64,000 nt of DNA from Rhizobium sp. Root1203 (GCF_001424945.1 NZ_LMCW01000021.1:606-64605); one strand, 5' to 3'; positions 8,787-18,148 are shown, numbered from the stretch's first letter. Numbers and translations: made by a program. Notes: generated from the sequence alone by a model not told the origin.

Positions 8787-9776
8787 CTAGACCGTTACAA
8801 CCACTTTTCCCAGATGTTGGTTTGTCTCAAGGAACCGGTGCGCCTCTGCGATTTCTTCAAAGGCGAATGTCTTTGCGATCACCGGTTTCAAAGCACCTGA
8901 GACGAGGGCGCTAATGACGAAGTTCTTCGCTTTGTCCAAACGGACAGGATCTCGAACGATTTCGTGAACAAGATATCCCTTCAATATCAGGCTCTTCGAA
9001 AGTACAGGCCCCACCGGAAAAGGCGTTGGGTGCGGACTTAATCCGCCGTATTCGATCAGAATGCCACCCACAGCCATTGAGGTCGTGATAGCCGTAAAGG
9101 CGGGACCCGCGACGGGATCAAACACAACCCGAAATCCACTTTCCCCACCTGCGGCGATCAGTTGAGCTTGGAAATCATCGTCTTCCGAGAAGATCACATC
9201 GTAAGCACCAGCCTCTCGGAGCGCCCGCGCCTTAGCTCCGCCACGGGTAACCGCTACCGGGCGAGCGCCTACCAGGTTGGCGATCTGGATGGCCGCAAGT
9301 CCAACGCTGCTGGATGCAGCAGTGATCAGGACGGGTTCATTTGCGCTCACTGAAGCAATGTCAATCAGCGCGCCGTATGCCGTCAGGTATTGCATCCAGC
9401 TTGCTGCTGCTACCTCAAAGCTGATCGACGAGGGATGCCTGACTACCAGATGCGCCGGAAAAATCGCCATCTCCCCATACGCCGGCCATCGTTCCATGGA
9501 CACGGAGGGAATCACGCTGACTCTGTCGCCGGGTGAAAGTCCCTCGACGTCAGCACCGATCTCGTCAACAAACCCCGCTGCTTCAAGTCCCAACCCACTG
9601 GGAAGGGAAGGTGTCTGGATGTAGGTGCCGGAGCGCATCAGAATATCCGCACGATTCACGCCGATGGCCTTGACCCGGATACGCACTTCGCCCGGACCTG
9701 GCGCAGTAGGGGCAATGTCTTCGATGCGCAGGACTTCTGGTCCGCCGATTTCATGGAAACGTACTATTCGTGACAT
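8787..9776 (-). CDS. Medium-chain NAD(P)H-dependent quinone oxidoreductase family protein
   Basis: A 329-residue zinc-free MDR-family reductase of the quinone oxidoreductase (QOR) type. The GroES-like N-terminal half has GVNRADILMRSG and GLEAAGFVDEIG. The Rossmann half has AASSSVGLAAIQIA, where SSVG replaces the usual GGVG glycine motif. No structural zinc cysteine cluster is present. It faces a LysR gene across a 99-bp divergent promoter, so the pair is probably one inducible unit. Physiological substrate unknown; detoxification of quinones or reactive enones is typical of the family. Confidence 0.85.
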   Translation of the reverse strand: MSRIVRFHEIGGPEVLRIEDIAPTAPGPGEVRIRVKAIGVNRADILMRSGTYIQTPSLPSGLGLEAAGFVDEIGADVEGLSPGDRVSVIPSVSMERWPAYGEMAIFPAHLVVRHPSSISFEVAAASWMQYLTAYGALIDIASVSANEPVLITAASSSVGLAAIQIANLVGARPVAVTRGGAKARALREAGAYDVIFSEDDDFQAQLIAAGGESGFRVVFDPVAGPAFTAITTSMAVGGILIEYGGLSPHPTPFPVGPVLSKSLILKGYLVHEIVRDPVRLDKAKNFVISALVSGALKPVIAKTFAFEEIAEAHRFLETNQHLGKVVVTV

Positions 9777-9875
9777 GGTAACTCCTTATATGCATTTTCG
9801 AATTGGTTGATCGCAGATTGCAAATGCTTGAAAAATGCCCTTACTGGCAATTCTCACGAAACTAGGAGTTTCGAA

Positions 9876-10778
9876 TTGGACCGGGTTGCGAGCATGACAG
9901 CATTTGTTAGGGCGGTAGAAACCGGCTCTTTTGCTCAGGCCGCCGATATACTTGGGCTCTCCGCTCCCATGGTGGGAAAACACGTCCATTCGCTGGAGCA
10001 GCGTCTGGGGGTGCGCTTGATCAATCGCACGACCAGGCGTCAATCACTCACCGAGGCCGGCCGCGTGTATTACGACCAATGCCGGACTATTCTGGCCGAT
10101 ATCGACGCGGCCGAAACCGCGGCCTCGGAAGACCTTGCCGCGCCGCAAGGCAGACTACGCGTTACGATGCCAAGCTTGCTCGGTCGGGTCTGTATTGCAC
10201 CTATCCTGCTGCGGATGGCTGTTGACCTTCCCAGGCTTAAACTCGAAATGTCGTTCAGCGATGATATAGTTGATCTCGACGACTATGATTTGGCGATCCG
10301 GAGTCTGGGCGAACACCACGATGGCGTTGCCGGGGGCGCTGGCATGATGACACGCCGTCTATCGACCCATCAGATGCTCATATGCGCCTCGCCAACTTAT
10401 CTGGCCGAGCGAGGGGAGGCGATAGATCATGCCGGCATCACCGCTCATGAGACTATCGCATTCGGCAGAATTGCGCGGCCACAGAGATGGCGGTTCACCA
10501 ATGAGGATGGAATTCCGATCGAGATTGAGCCGCACGGACGTTTCGTGATGGACGATCTTGCAGCGATTGCGGACGCGGCTGCGGCAGGACGCGGCCTCGC
10601 GTGGCTGCCGAGTTGGCTGGTTCGCAAGCGCATTGAGGACGGAGAGCTTGTATCTGTTCCCTTTTTAGGCCGGAGCTACTCCTATCACAACCACGCTCTC
10701 TGGCACAAAGACGTACTGACCGCCAAGATCCGGATTGCCCTGGATCATCTGGCTCTCGAGCTGCCCCGCCTCATGTAA
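9876..10778 (+). CDS. LysR family transcriptional regulator
   Basis: A 300-residue LysR protein. The N-terminal helix-turn-helix lies at about residues 18-40 (FAQAADILGLSAPMVGKHV) and is followed by the effector-binding domain. I chose TTG at 9876 because AGGAG lies seven bases upstream and the protein then begins MDRVASMTAFVRAVE, the usual LysR N-terminus; an ATG six codons later is an alternative. Divergent from the quinone oxidoreductase gene, which it probably controls. Confidence 0.88.
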   Translation: MDRVASMTAFVRAVETGSFAQAADILGLSAPMVGKHVHSLEQRLGVRLINRTTRRQSLTEAGRVYYDQCRTILADIDAAETAASEDLAAPQGRLRVTMPSLLGRVCIAPILLRMAVDLPRLKLEMSFSDDIVDLDDYDLAIRSLGEHHDGVAGGAGMMTRRLSTHQMLICASPTYLAERGEAIDHAGITAHETIAFGRIARPQRWRFTNEDGIPIEIEPHGRFVMDDLAAIADAAAAGRGLAWLPSWLVRKRIEDGELVSVPFLGRSYSYHNHALWHKDVLTAKIRIALDHLALELPRLM

Positions 10779-11106
10779 CTCGATCTTCATATATTAATAT
10801 CGTCGTTCGTCTTGGTGCCTTCAATCTGGTGCCCCGGTTGGAAATTGGCCGTTGTTTATTCACGAGCGGATCAAGAACGAGGCGATCGACCCTGGCGTGA
10901 TCCGGCGCAAAGCCCTAGGAGCCTACTCCACATCGCTCAACCAATCTCCGCCCCTCGACCAACGTCGCGACAATGAATCAGCCAAACAGCGCGGGCGCAA
11001 CCTTATTGAGTACGGACCGTAGGGCATCGGCGCCAGTACTGCTTGATGTGGTTCATGAGGACAGCCCGGGAATATTTCAGCCGTTCCGGCCGCTATCGCT
11101 TAGAAC
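10779..11106. other. Intergenic gap, no supported gene
   Basis: The gap lies between a plus-strand LysR gene and the 3-prime end of the minus-strand hydroxyproline operon. A plus-strand frame near 10865-11022 is open for about 50 codons but lacks a start signal and resembles nothing I recognise. No clear terminator was seen. Confidence 0.4.
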
Positions 11107-11877
11107 CTATTTCTTGATACGAGCAAGAACCCCTTCCAGCGCGTCGATCAACGCCACCGACCCGCCGTTTTCGTGGAACCCCTTGAAGACTTGCTCATTC
11201 AGTCCGCCTATCGTCGAGAAATCGCGCCGAAGCTGATCGTAGCTGATGGAGGGAGATCTCGCCGCAACTTGTGACAGGCTTCCGAAAAGCTGCGTGAGAT
11301 AGGCGCGTGCCTTGTGTTCCGGCATGCCGTGCGATTCCATCCAGCCCGAGATGTTCTCCATCAAGCCGTAGTAAGTACCCATCATGGCACTTGCTGCAGC
11401 GAGAACATCGAACTCATCCTGATCGTCGCTTTCGATCGCTTGACCGATTGCCCCGAAAAGCTTCGATGCCGCCGAGTTCGCCGGAAATATTGCAGTCACC
11501 CCTTCCCGGTATGAAACGAATGGGAGCGGTATGGCACGGACAATCTGCGCCGCATCATATCCAGTCCAGCCTGAAAGCATCTCGTGGCTCGTCGCAGCGA
11601 TCACGCTTATCAGCGTCCGACCGGGCGGGATGCTGATAGATGTGAGCACATCCTCTGCGATCTGAGGTCGTACCGCGAGTACGAGCACTTCCGCTTCGTC
11701 GGCTACGGCCTGGTTGCTTGTGGCAACCCGTACCTGGGAAAACCTCTCGGCAAGACTTGAAGCAAGATCAGCATTCCTTGGCGAAACAATCACCCCCGAC
11801 ACCGGGAGGGCCGATGACATCATGCCCTCGATCATGGCAGCAGTGATGGTACCTGTTCCGATAAAGCCGTATATCAT
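11107..11877 (-). CDS. proC: Pyrroline-5-carboxylate reductase family protein
   Basis: A 256-residue ProC-family NAD(P)H reductase starting MIYGFIGTGTITAAM. The Rossmann loop GFIGTG is at residues 4-9, and the C-terminal dimerisation helices end with the family signature region (FSTIGGLNEQV). ProC reduces 1-pyrroline-5-carboxylate to proline. It is the last gene of the hydroxyproline-type operon, starting three bases after the preceding SDR stop. In this context it may instead reduce another pyrroline intermediate, such as 1-pyrroline-2-carboxylate or a hydroxylated pyrroline. A longer frame to 11925 exists but would overlap the SDR gene. Confidence 0.75.
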   Translation of the reverse strand: MIYGFIGTGTITAAMIEGMMSSALPVSGVIVSPRNADLASSLAERFSQVRVATSNQAVADEAEVLVLAVRPQIAEDVLTSISIPPGRTLISVIAATSHEMLSGWTGYDAAQIVRAIPLPFVSYREGVTAIFPANSAASKLFGAIGQAIESDDQDEFDVLAAASAMMGTYYGLMENISGWMESHGMPEHKARAYLTQLFGSLSQVAARSPSISYDQLRRDFSTIGGLNEQVFKGFHENGGSVALIDALEGVLARIKK

Positions 11878-11879
11878 TT

Positions 11880-12635
11880 TCAAGCCACCGCCTGTGCCCC
11901 AGTGATCTCTACCAATGATCCGCACATGAACGCGGCCTCATCGGAAGCCAAAAACGCGACCAACGCCGCTACCTCATCAGGTTTTCCGATGCGGCCGAAT
12001 GGTACCATCCTATCAAGATCGGCAATTGTGCGACCCGACCGTTTAACGCCTGCTTCCAGCATCGGCGTATGGATCTCGCCCGGGCAAACAGCGTTCACGC
12101 GAATCTTGTCTGGAGCATAGTCCCGTGCGAGGTTCTGCGTGAAGGCGGCGACGGCCGCCTTCGTTGTGTTGTAGGCGATGTGGTTCGGAGCCGGATAAAG
12201 CCCCCACTGCGAAGCGGTGTTGACGATGGCACCGCCGCCACCTGCTATCATATGCGGAAGGGTGGCGCGGCAAAGATGGAACATCGAGTCGAGATTCACT
12301 GTGAAGCTGATGTTCCAGTCCTCGTCGGATAGAGAGAGCAGGTTTCCACGACGGTTTATTCCCGCATTGTTGACAAGAATGTCGATTCGCTCGTTGAGCG
12401 CAAAAGCTCTCTCCACAAGTTCAAAACAGGATTCTTTCTTTGAAATGTCCGCCGCAATGACGCTAGCCACGCCACCTTCCGCTTCGATTCCCTTGGCCAC
12501 TTCCCGAGCGGCCTCTTCGTTTACGTCAGTGACGACAACGAGCGCACCCTCGGCCGATAGACGGCGCGCGATGGCAGAACCAATACCACCGCCGGCACCC
12601 GTAACAATCGCAACTTTATTCTCAAACCGCTTCAT
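11880..12635 (-). CDS. SDR family oxidoreductase (FabG-like)
   Basis: A 251-residue classical short-chain dehydrogenase. It has the cofactor motif TGAGGGIG (residues 12-19), NNAG, the catalytic Ser in NTASQWG and YNTTK as the Tyr/Lys pair, and ends GSLVEITGAQAVA. It starts at the ATG with AGGAAT eight bases upstream. It lies third from the front of the 11-gene unit counted from its 3-prime end, tightly packed between another SDR and the ProC-like gene. Substrate unknown; oxidation or reduction of a hydroxyl on a hydroxyproline-derived intermediate is a contextual guess. Confidence 0.85.
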   Translation of the reverse strand: MKRFENKVAIVTGAGGGIGSAIARRLSAEGALVVVTDVNEEAAREVAKGIEAEGGVASVIAADISKKESCFELVERAFALNERIDILVNNAGINRRGNLLSLSDEDWNISFTVNLDSMFHLCRATLPHMIAGGGGAIVNTASQWGLYPAPNHIAYNTTKAAVAAFTQNLARDYAPDKIRVNAVCPGEIHTPMLEAGVKRSGRTIADLDRMVPFGRIGKPDEVAALVAFLASDEAAFMCGSLVEITGAQAVA

Positions 12636-12649
12636 GGAGATATTCCTCG

Positions 12650-13408
12650 TTATCTGATGTAGCTGCCGCCGTTGACATCCAGCGTCGCGCCATTGAGCGA
12701 CGCCTGCCCCGGACGTAGAACGAACGCGACCAGCTCTGCGACCTCGTTCGGCGCGGCCATCTCGCCGATCGGGATGTCCGCCACTGCGGCGGCCTTTCCG
12801 TGTGTTGCGATGAACTCTTCCGCCATGTCCGTGCGAACCCAACCGGGCGCAATCGCGATCGCCGTCACGCCATCGGCACCAAAGCTGCGGGCGATCGATT
12901 TGGTCAGATTGACGAGTGCCGCCTTGGTCGCCCCATACGGCATCGCATCGGCGGCATATCCACGCTGCGCGGCGCGACTTGCGATGTTGACGATGCGTCC
13001 CCCGCCGTTCTCCTTGAAGTGCCGGATTGCTTCCTTCGACAAATCGGCGGCAGCGAAGAAATTGATCTGAAATTCCCTTTGCCAAGCAGATTTCCAGTCA
13101 GAAGGCGTTGCTTCGATCGAAATCTCGGTACGGATCCCGGCATTGTTTACGAGCGCATTGATGCGTCCCGCCGCAGCAACTGATTTCTCCCAGAGATCGA
13201 ACGCACCCTGATCCGACGACAGATCGGCTTGCATGATCCAACCCTTGCCGCCGACTTCGGACAGCAACGCCTCGGCACCTGCCTTGTCCCGACCATAGTG
13301 GATAATTGGCCGGGCGCCTTCAGCAGCGAGCTGCCTGACGATCGCCGCGCCAATGCCCCCTGAGGCACCAGTCACGAGTATGGTTTGCCCTTCCAGCATG
13401 GTGGTCAC
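12650..13408 (-). CDS. SDR family oxidoreductase
   Basis: A 252-residue SDR with TGASGGIG (residues 13-20), NNAG, Ser in NIASRAA, YGATK, and the C-terminal DVNGGSYIR. The GTG at 13408 has AGGATGAG five bases upstream; an ATG three codons later has poorer spacing. It is distinct from the neighbouring SDR (different C-terminus and active-site context), so this is not a recent tandem duplication. It is ten bases past the racemase-family gene and belongs to the same operon. Confidence 0.85.
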   Translation of the reverse strand: MTTMLEGQTILVTGASGGIGAAIVRQLAAEGARPIIHYGRDKAGAEALLSEVGGKGWIMQADLSSDQGAFDLWEKSVAAAGRINALVNNAGIRTEISIEATPSDWKSAWQREFQINFFAAADLSKEAIRHFKENGGGRIVNIASRAAQRGYAADAMPYGATKAALVNLTKSIARSFGADGVTAIAIAPGWVRTDMAEEFIATHGKAAAVADIPIGEMAAPNEVAELVAFVLRPGQASLNGATLDVNGGSYIR

Positions 13409-13417
13409 GTTCTCATC

Positions 13418-14467
13418 CTATTTCAAAAGGCCGACTTGCGGCCCCCAGGTATCCGATAGCGCAAAGCCCGTCATGAACGGGTCATCATTTTCGACACGCA
13501 GTTCGGTGCGACCATAAACAAAGCCGCGTCCCGTGATGCGCGGAAGAACGGCCATGCGGCCTCCAATCTCCGTCTCTCCGATCGCTTCGGCTAGAAACTC
13601 ACCGCCGATGATCGATCTGGACGTGCGGGCGTCGCCTACTTGGACGAGACCGCGCGCATGAAGGGTAGCGAGGTTTGCGGAGCTTCCCGTTCCGCATGGA
13701 GAGCGGTCGACGCGTCCCGGCTGGAGCGTGGTGCAGGTGCGTACAGCGCCATCCGGTTCCTTGTCACGGAACATGACGTAGGCGATCTCGTCCACGCCCG
13801 GCAGCGTCGGATGAGAGACCAGGATCTGCTGGGCGAGGAGCCGCTTGAGCTCTATACCGGCCTCGGCCAGCGCACGAGCATTGTCGGGAATGATCGTCAG
13901 TCCGACCTGTCCGACATCCACCAAAGCGTAATAGACGCCGCCGAAGGCGATATCGACCTTAATGCGCCCCCACTCGGGAGTATCGACCTCACGGTCGAGC
14001 AACTCGGCGAAACTCGGGACGTTGTCGAGGCTGACACCGATGCAACGGTCGTTCTCGCAACGAGCACGGGCAACGATTAGTCCGGCTGGCGTATCCAGCC
14101 GGACTGTAGTCTCGGGTTCTTTCATTGGAATGCGGCCGCTCTCCAGCAGAGCCGTCACGACGCAGATGCAGTTGCTGCCGGACATCGGATGCGCACGGTC
14201 TGCCTGCAGGACTATGAAACCAGCATCGGCATCCGGTCGCGTCGGAGGGACGAGCAGGTTCACCGACATGGCGACGTTGGCGCGTGGCTCGAACGTGACG
14301 AAGCGCCGAAGGCTGTCGTCGACGTTGTTGATGTGGTTCATCTTGTCCAGCATGGTCGCTCCGGGGATCTCCGGGGCACCATCGATCAAGACGTGGCCAA
14401 GTTCGCCCTGGCAATGGACCAGCAGGAGTTCGAGATGCTTCCCGGATTCCATGTTCGTGAACCTCAC
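13418..14467 (-). CDS. Proline racemase family protein, Ser/Cys type (hydroxyproline 2-epimerase or trans-3-hydroxyproline dehydratase)
   Basis: A 349-residue member of the proline racemase family. The second catalytic cysteine is kept (C258 in DRSPCGTG). The first position reads HPMSGSNC, so Ser96 stands where proline racemase has Cys. Known members with Ser/Cys pairs epimerise 4-hydroxyproline and/or dehydrate trans-3-hydroxyproline, so either role fits. The GTG start overlaps the upstream ALDH stop (GTGA); an ATG at 14452 is a good alternative (344 residues). With the adjacent D-amino-acid dehydrogenase, pyrroline deaminase and semialdehyde dehydrogenase, it would provide the first step of trans-4-hydroxy-L-proline catabolism. 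Confidence 0.85.
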   Translation of the reverse strand: MRFTNMESGKHLELLLVHCQGELGHVLIDGAPEIPGATMLDKMNHINNVDDSLRRFVTFEPRANVAMSVNLLVPPTRPDADAGFIVLQADRAHPMSGSNCICVVTALLESGRIPMKEPETTVRLDTPAGLIVARARCENDRCIGVSLDNVPSFAELLDREVDTPEWGRIKVDIAFGGVYYALVDVGQVGLTIIPDNARALAEAGIELKRLLAQQILVSHPTLPGVDEIAYVMFRDKEPDGAVRTCTTLQPGRVDRSPCGTGSSANLATLHARGLVQVGDARTSRSIIGGEFLAEAIGETEIGGRMAVLPRITGRGFVYGRTELRVENDDPFMTGFALSDTWGPQVGLLK

Positions 14468-15939
14468 TTGATGTACCAGCCCCAGGGCTTGTCGGTCACG
14501 TACTTCGTGATCTGCTTGGTCTCGAGGTAGTTTTCGAGACCCCAGCGTCCAAGTTCACGACCAATGCCTGACTCCTTGTAGCCGCCCCACGGTGCTTCGG
14601 TGAATGTCGGCTGCGAGCAATTGATCCAGACGATGCCCGCACGGAAGGAAGCCGCAACGCGTTCGGCGCGGACGTCGTCCTTTGACATCACTGCCGCGCC
14701 AAGACCGAAGCGGGAGTCGTTCGAAAGTTCGATTGCTTCTTCCTCGGTCTTGAACGGTTTGACGCAGACTACGGGCCCGAAGATCTCTTCGATCCAGGCG
14801 TCGCTGTCCAACGGCACGTCTGTCAGGATTGTGGGCTGCAGATAGTAGCCCTTGTCGAAACCTTCCGGACGCTCGCCGCCATAGGCGACGGTGGCCCCCG
14901 CCTTGCGCGCGCCTTCGATCGCAGCGACAACGTTCTCGTGCTGCTTCTTGGAAACCAGCGGTCCGAGAAGGACGCCTTCGTCGAGACCGTTGCCAATCTT
15001 GATCTTTTTCGTCTCCTCGACCAGACGGGTCATGAAACGGTCGTAGATCGTGTCCTGGACCAGAACACGCGACGTACCAGAGCAGACCTGTCCCTGGTTC
15101 CAGAAGATGCCGAACAAGACCCATTCAACGGCATCGTCAATGTCAGCATCCTCGAAGACGACAAAAGGCGACTTGCCGCCGAGTTCGAGGCTGACGCGCT
15201 TGATGTCACGCGCGGCGGCAGCCATGATCTTGGAGCCTACAGGACCGGAACCTGTAAAGGCCAGCTTGTCGACACCCTTGTGATCAATAATGGCCTGCCC
15301 GGCGACCGAGCCGGAGCCCGTGATGATGTTCAAAACGCCTGGCGGAAGGCCCGCCTGGTCCACGACCGCTGCAAGCTCCAGTGCGGTCAGCGAGGTGAGT
15401 TCGGCAGGCTTAAGCACCATCGTGCAGCCTGCTGCAAGTGCGGGCGCGACCTTCCACGCCGCCATCAGGAGCGGGAAGTTCCACGGGATGATCGCGCCGG
15501 CGACGCCCACCGGTTCCTTGACCGCCTTCGATGTGAAGCGGTCATCGGGGAGCGAGATGATCTCTTCGGGCTTGCTGTCGAGCTGCTCGGCGAGGCCCGC
15601 ATAGAATTCGAAGCAACCTGCCGCGTCTGCGATATCCCAGTCGGCTTCGGGAAATGGCTTGCCGTTGTCGAGGACTTCGAGCCGGGCGATTTCCAATTGT
15701 CGGGCGCGGATGCCCTCTGCGATGGCACGCAGAAACTTGGCGCGTTGCGCACCCGTCAGCTTGGGCCAGCCGTCTTTGTCAAATGCCCGACGGGCGGCCT
15801 TTACGGCGATATCGACATCCTCGGCAGTGGCAGAGGCGATAGTCTGGATGACTTCCTCGGTTGCCGGGTTTGTGACATCGGAGGTGCCGCCCTTGATGGG
15901 CTTTACCCATTTGCCGTCGATGTATAGTTCGCTTCGCAT
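14464..15939 (-). CDS. Aldehyde dehydrogenase, likely 2-ketoglutarate semialdehyde dehydrogenase
   Basis: A 491-residue NAD(P)-dependent ALDH. Catalytic Cys286 lies in NQGQVCSGTSR and general base Glu252 in LELGGKSP; the oxyanion Asn is in PWNFP. Overall it resembles the betaine-aldehyde dehydrogenase clade. In hydroxyproline operons this position is normally taken by the enzyme oxidising alpha-ketoglutaric semialdehyde to 2-oxoglutarate, and I infer that role. The same aldehyde is the product of KdgD encoded about 13 kb away. The ATG has AAGGGA upstream. Confidence 0.85.
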   Translation of the reverse strand: MRSELYIDGKWVKPIKGGTSDVTNPATEEVIQTIASATAEDVDIAVKAARRAFDKDGWPKLTGAQRAKFLRAIAEGIRARQLEIARLEVLDNGKPFPEADWDIADAAGCFEFYAGLAEQLDSKPEEIISLPDDRFTSKAVKEPVGVAGAIIPWNFPLLMAAWKVAPALAAGCTMVLKPAELTSLTALELAAVVDQAGLPPGVLNIITGSGSVAGQAIIDHKGVDKLAFTGSGPVGSKIMAAAARDIKRVSLELGGKSPFVVFEDADIDDAVEWVLFGIFWNQGQVCSGTSRVLVQDTIYDRFMTRLVEETKKIKIGNGLDEGVLLGPLVSKKQHENVVAAIEGARKAGATVAYGGERPEGFDKGYYLQPTILTDVPLDSDAWIEEIFGPVVCVKPFKTEEEAIELSNDSRFGLGAAVMSKDDVRAERVAASFRAGIVWINCSQPTFTEAPWGGYKESGIGRELGRWGLENYLETKQITKYVTDKPWGWYIK

Positions 15940-15972
15940 TTAGTTCCCTTGCTTTCGTTGGTCGTAATCGGA

Positions 15973-17211
15973 TCAGAACCGATCGACGCGATAGGGTTTC
16001 ATGTCGACAGGCGGCGTTACGCCCGTAATGAGATCCGCCATGAGACGGGCGGTGGTGGCGCCGTAGGTCAGGCCGAGATGTCCGTGACCCGTCGCGTACC
16101 AGACGTTGCACCGCTTGGCGGAAGGGCCCATGACCGGTACCGTGTCGGGCATTGCGGGACGGTGGCCCATCCATTCCGAGGCGCCCTCGACCTTCAGCTC
16201 GGGAAGCGCTTCCTTTGCTCTCTTCACCAGCACCTTCGCGCGACGGTAGTCCGGGGCCGCATCGAGCCCCGCCATCTCGACGGTGCCCCCGACACGAATG
16301 CCGCCTGCGGTCGGCGTCACCATGAAGGCACGCGCCGGCCAGATCAGCGAATGACGCATGGAGACGCCAGGCGCCTGGATTTGGGTATGGTAGCCCCGCT
16401 CTGTTTCAAGCGGAATTGGCTCGCCGAGCATGGCAGAAAGGCGCCCGGTGAAGGCGCCCGCGGCAAGGACTACCCTGCCCGCCTGCAGCTTTCGGCCATC
16501 CTGCATGCGCACGGCATTAACGCCTGCGCTGTCGTGTTCGAAGCTCACTACCTCGCCTCTCTCAACGCAACCACCAAGCTTCCTGAACTGGTCCGCAAGC
16601 GCGACGACGAGCGCGTAGGGATTGGCGATGGACCTGTTATCCGGGAAGAGCACCGCCTTGCCGATCTTTGTCGTGACGGCGGGTTCGAGGTCGCGAATTG
16701 CGTTCCCGCCAATGACTTCGTAGCGGAAACCGAAGCGGTCAAGAATTTCGATATGTTCGTGGTCGGCCTTGAACTCCGCCTCGTCGGTATAGACGCTGAG
16801 GCAGCCCTCGGCGGAGATCATGTACTGGAGGCCGGTTTCGGCGAGCAGCGCGTCGAGGTCTTGGTAGACCCGGCGACATAGGACGGCGCCCGCCGCCTCG
16901 AGCTCGCGAAGCTTCGAAGGACGGCTAGCGGACACGAAGCGAAGGAACCAGGGTATGAGCTTCGGCATGTAGGAGGGCCGAATTCGAACCGGCCCCTCGG
17001 GATCCAGCATCCATCCAGGCATTTGCGCCCAGATCCCTGGACGGGATGCCGGCATGAACTCCGTCACGGCGATGCTGGCCATGTTGCCGTAGGACGCGCC
17101 GGTCCCCGGAGCGTTCCGGTCCAAGAGCACGACCGTCTCGCCACGTCGCTGTAGCTGATAGGCGATTGCTGTGCCGATGATCCCGGCACCGATGACGATG
17201 GTTTGAGCCAA
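15973..17211 (-). CDS. FAD-dependent D-amino-acid (D-hydroxyproline) dehydrogenase, DadA/DAO family
   Basis: A 412-residue FAD oxidoreductase with the N-terminal dinucleotide motif GAGIIG (residues 8-13), an ATG-like motif GASYGNMAS near residue 40, and the C-terminal GHGHLGLTYG FAD-binding segment typical of DadA. TTG start with GAGGAA five bases upstream. DadA-type enzymes oxidise D-amino acids and pass electrons to the respiratory chain at the membrane. Next to a hydroxyproline epimerase-type gene the likely substrate is cis-4-hydroxy-D-proline, giving 1-pyrroline-4-hydroxy-2-carboxylate. Confidence 0.85.
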   Translation of the reverse strand: MAQTIVIGAGIIGTAIAYQLQRRGETVVLLDRNAPGTGASYGNMASIAVTEFMPASRPGIWAQMPGWMLDPEGPVRIRPSYMPKLIPWFLRFVSASRPSKLRELEAAGAVLCRRVYQDLDALLAETGLQYMISAEGCLSVYTDEAEFKADHEHIEILDRFGFRYEVIGGNAIRDLEPAVTTKIGKAVLFPDNRSIANPYALVVALADQFRKLGGCVERGEVVSFEHDSAGVNAVRMQDGRKLQAGRVVLAAGAFTGRLSAMLGEPIPLETERGYHTQIQAPGVSMRHSLIWPARAFMVTPTAGGIRVGGTVEMAGLDAAPDYRRAKVLVKRAKEALPELKVEGASEWMGHRPAMPDTVPVMGPSAKRCNVWYATGHGHLGLTYGATTARLMADLITGVTPPVDMKPYRVDRF

Positions 17212-17269
17212 TTCAGTTCCTCGATCTAGAGAAGATGGCCGGAGGTTCGACCCCGGCCGACAGCATCTC

Positions 17270-18148
17270 TTACCAGTTCAGGATCGGCTGCATCGCGCCC
17301 TTGAATTCCGCCTTTTCTTCAGCGGTCAGCTCTCCGAGAGGAGCACGGGTGATGCCGACTGGAAGCCCCTGGAGTTCGCAGCCGTACTTCACCTTCTGCA
17401 CGAACTTCCCACTCTCCAGAATGTTCATGGCGCGGTAGAGGACGATCATCTTTTCCCGCGCGGCCTTCAGGTCGCCTGAACGGAAGGTGCGGTCGAGATC
17501 GACGCAGGCCTTTGCCATGCAGTTGGCAGGCCCGCAGATCCATGAATTGGCCCCCCAGAACATGAAGTCGAGCGCTATGTCGTCGGATCCTGAGACGAGA
17601 TCGATGCGGCCGTTGTAGCGGGCGTGGATATCGATGGCACGCTGGAGCGAACCGGAACTCTCCTTGATCCCAAGCACGCGCGGATCGTCGGCAAGAGCGT
17701 CCAGAATGTCGAAACCGATCTCCACACCGTCCTTGTAGGGATAGCTGTAGAGCACAAGGTTGACGTCCGTTTCCTTCAACACCGTCTGGAAGTGCGCGAG
17801 AAGTTCGTCCTGCGTCGGTCGCGTGTAGAACGGGGTGGCAAGCAAGACGGTATCATAACCGATCTCCTTGGCCGCGAGGGTGTTCTCGATGACTTCGCGG
17901 GTCGCGGGCGCGTTCGTGCCGGCAATCAGGATTTCGTCTTCGTTCGCGAAGTCCTTGACGAACTTTAGCACTTCCAGGCGCTCGTCGTTGGAAAGGGCGG
18001 AATATTCGCCCGTCGATCCCATCGGGACCCATCCGGTGACACCGGCCGCACGGAGCGCGGACAGGTGCTTTTCGTAGGCCTTGAAGTCGACCTTTCCATT
18101 CGCGTCGAACGGGGTGATGAGAGCTGGCATGACGCCGGAAAGTTTCAT
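17270..18148 (-). CDS. DapA-superfamily lyase, likely 1-pyrroline-4-hydroxy-2-carboxylate deaminase
   Basis: A 292-residue TIM barrel of the dihydrodipicolinate synthase superfamily. Schiff-base Lys162 is in VLGIKESSG, the active tyrosine is Y134 in VLYSYPY, and the substrate loop is GSTGEYSAL. The superfamily includes the deaminase that turns 1-pyrroline-4-hydroxy-2-carboxylate into alpha-ketoglutaric semialdehyde and ammonia. Its place between the D-amino-acid dehydrogenase and the importer permease makes that the best reading. The ATG follows AGGAG. Confidence 0.82.
   Translation of the reverse strand: MKLSGVMPALITPFDANGKVDFKAYEKHLSALRAAGVTGWVPMGSTGEYSALSNDERLEVLKFVKDFANEDEILIAGTNAPATREVIENTLAAKEIGYDTVLLATPFYTRPTQDELLAHFQTVLKETDVNLVLYSYPYKDGVEIGFDILDALADDPRVLGIKESSGSLQRAIDIHARYNGRIDLVSGSDDIALDFMFWGANSWICGPANCMAKACVDLDRTFRSGDLKAAREKMIVLYRAMNILESGKFVQKVKYGCELQGLPVGITRAPLGELTAEEKAEFKGAMQPILNW

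Noticed and set aside
10865..11022. Possible recombinase fragment (HERIKNEAIDPGVIRRKALG)
   Set aside because: No start, no catalytic motif recognisable and no terminal repeats; not enough to call a mobile element.
11880..13085. 401-codon version of the SDR gene
   Set aside because: The extra N-terminal 150 residues are read out of frame through the neighbouring SDR gene; the true start at 12635 has a ribosome site and the Rossmann motif right after it.
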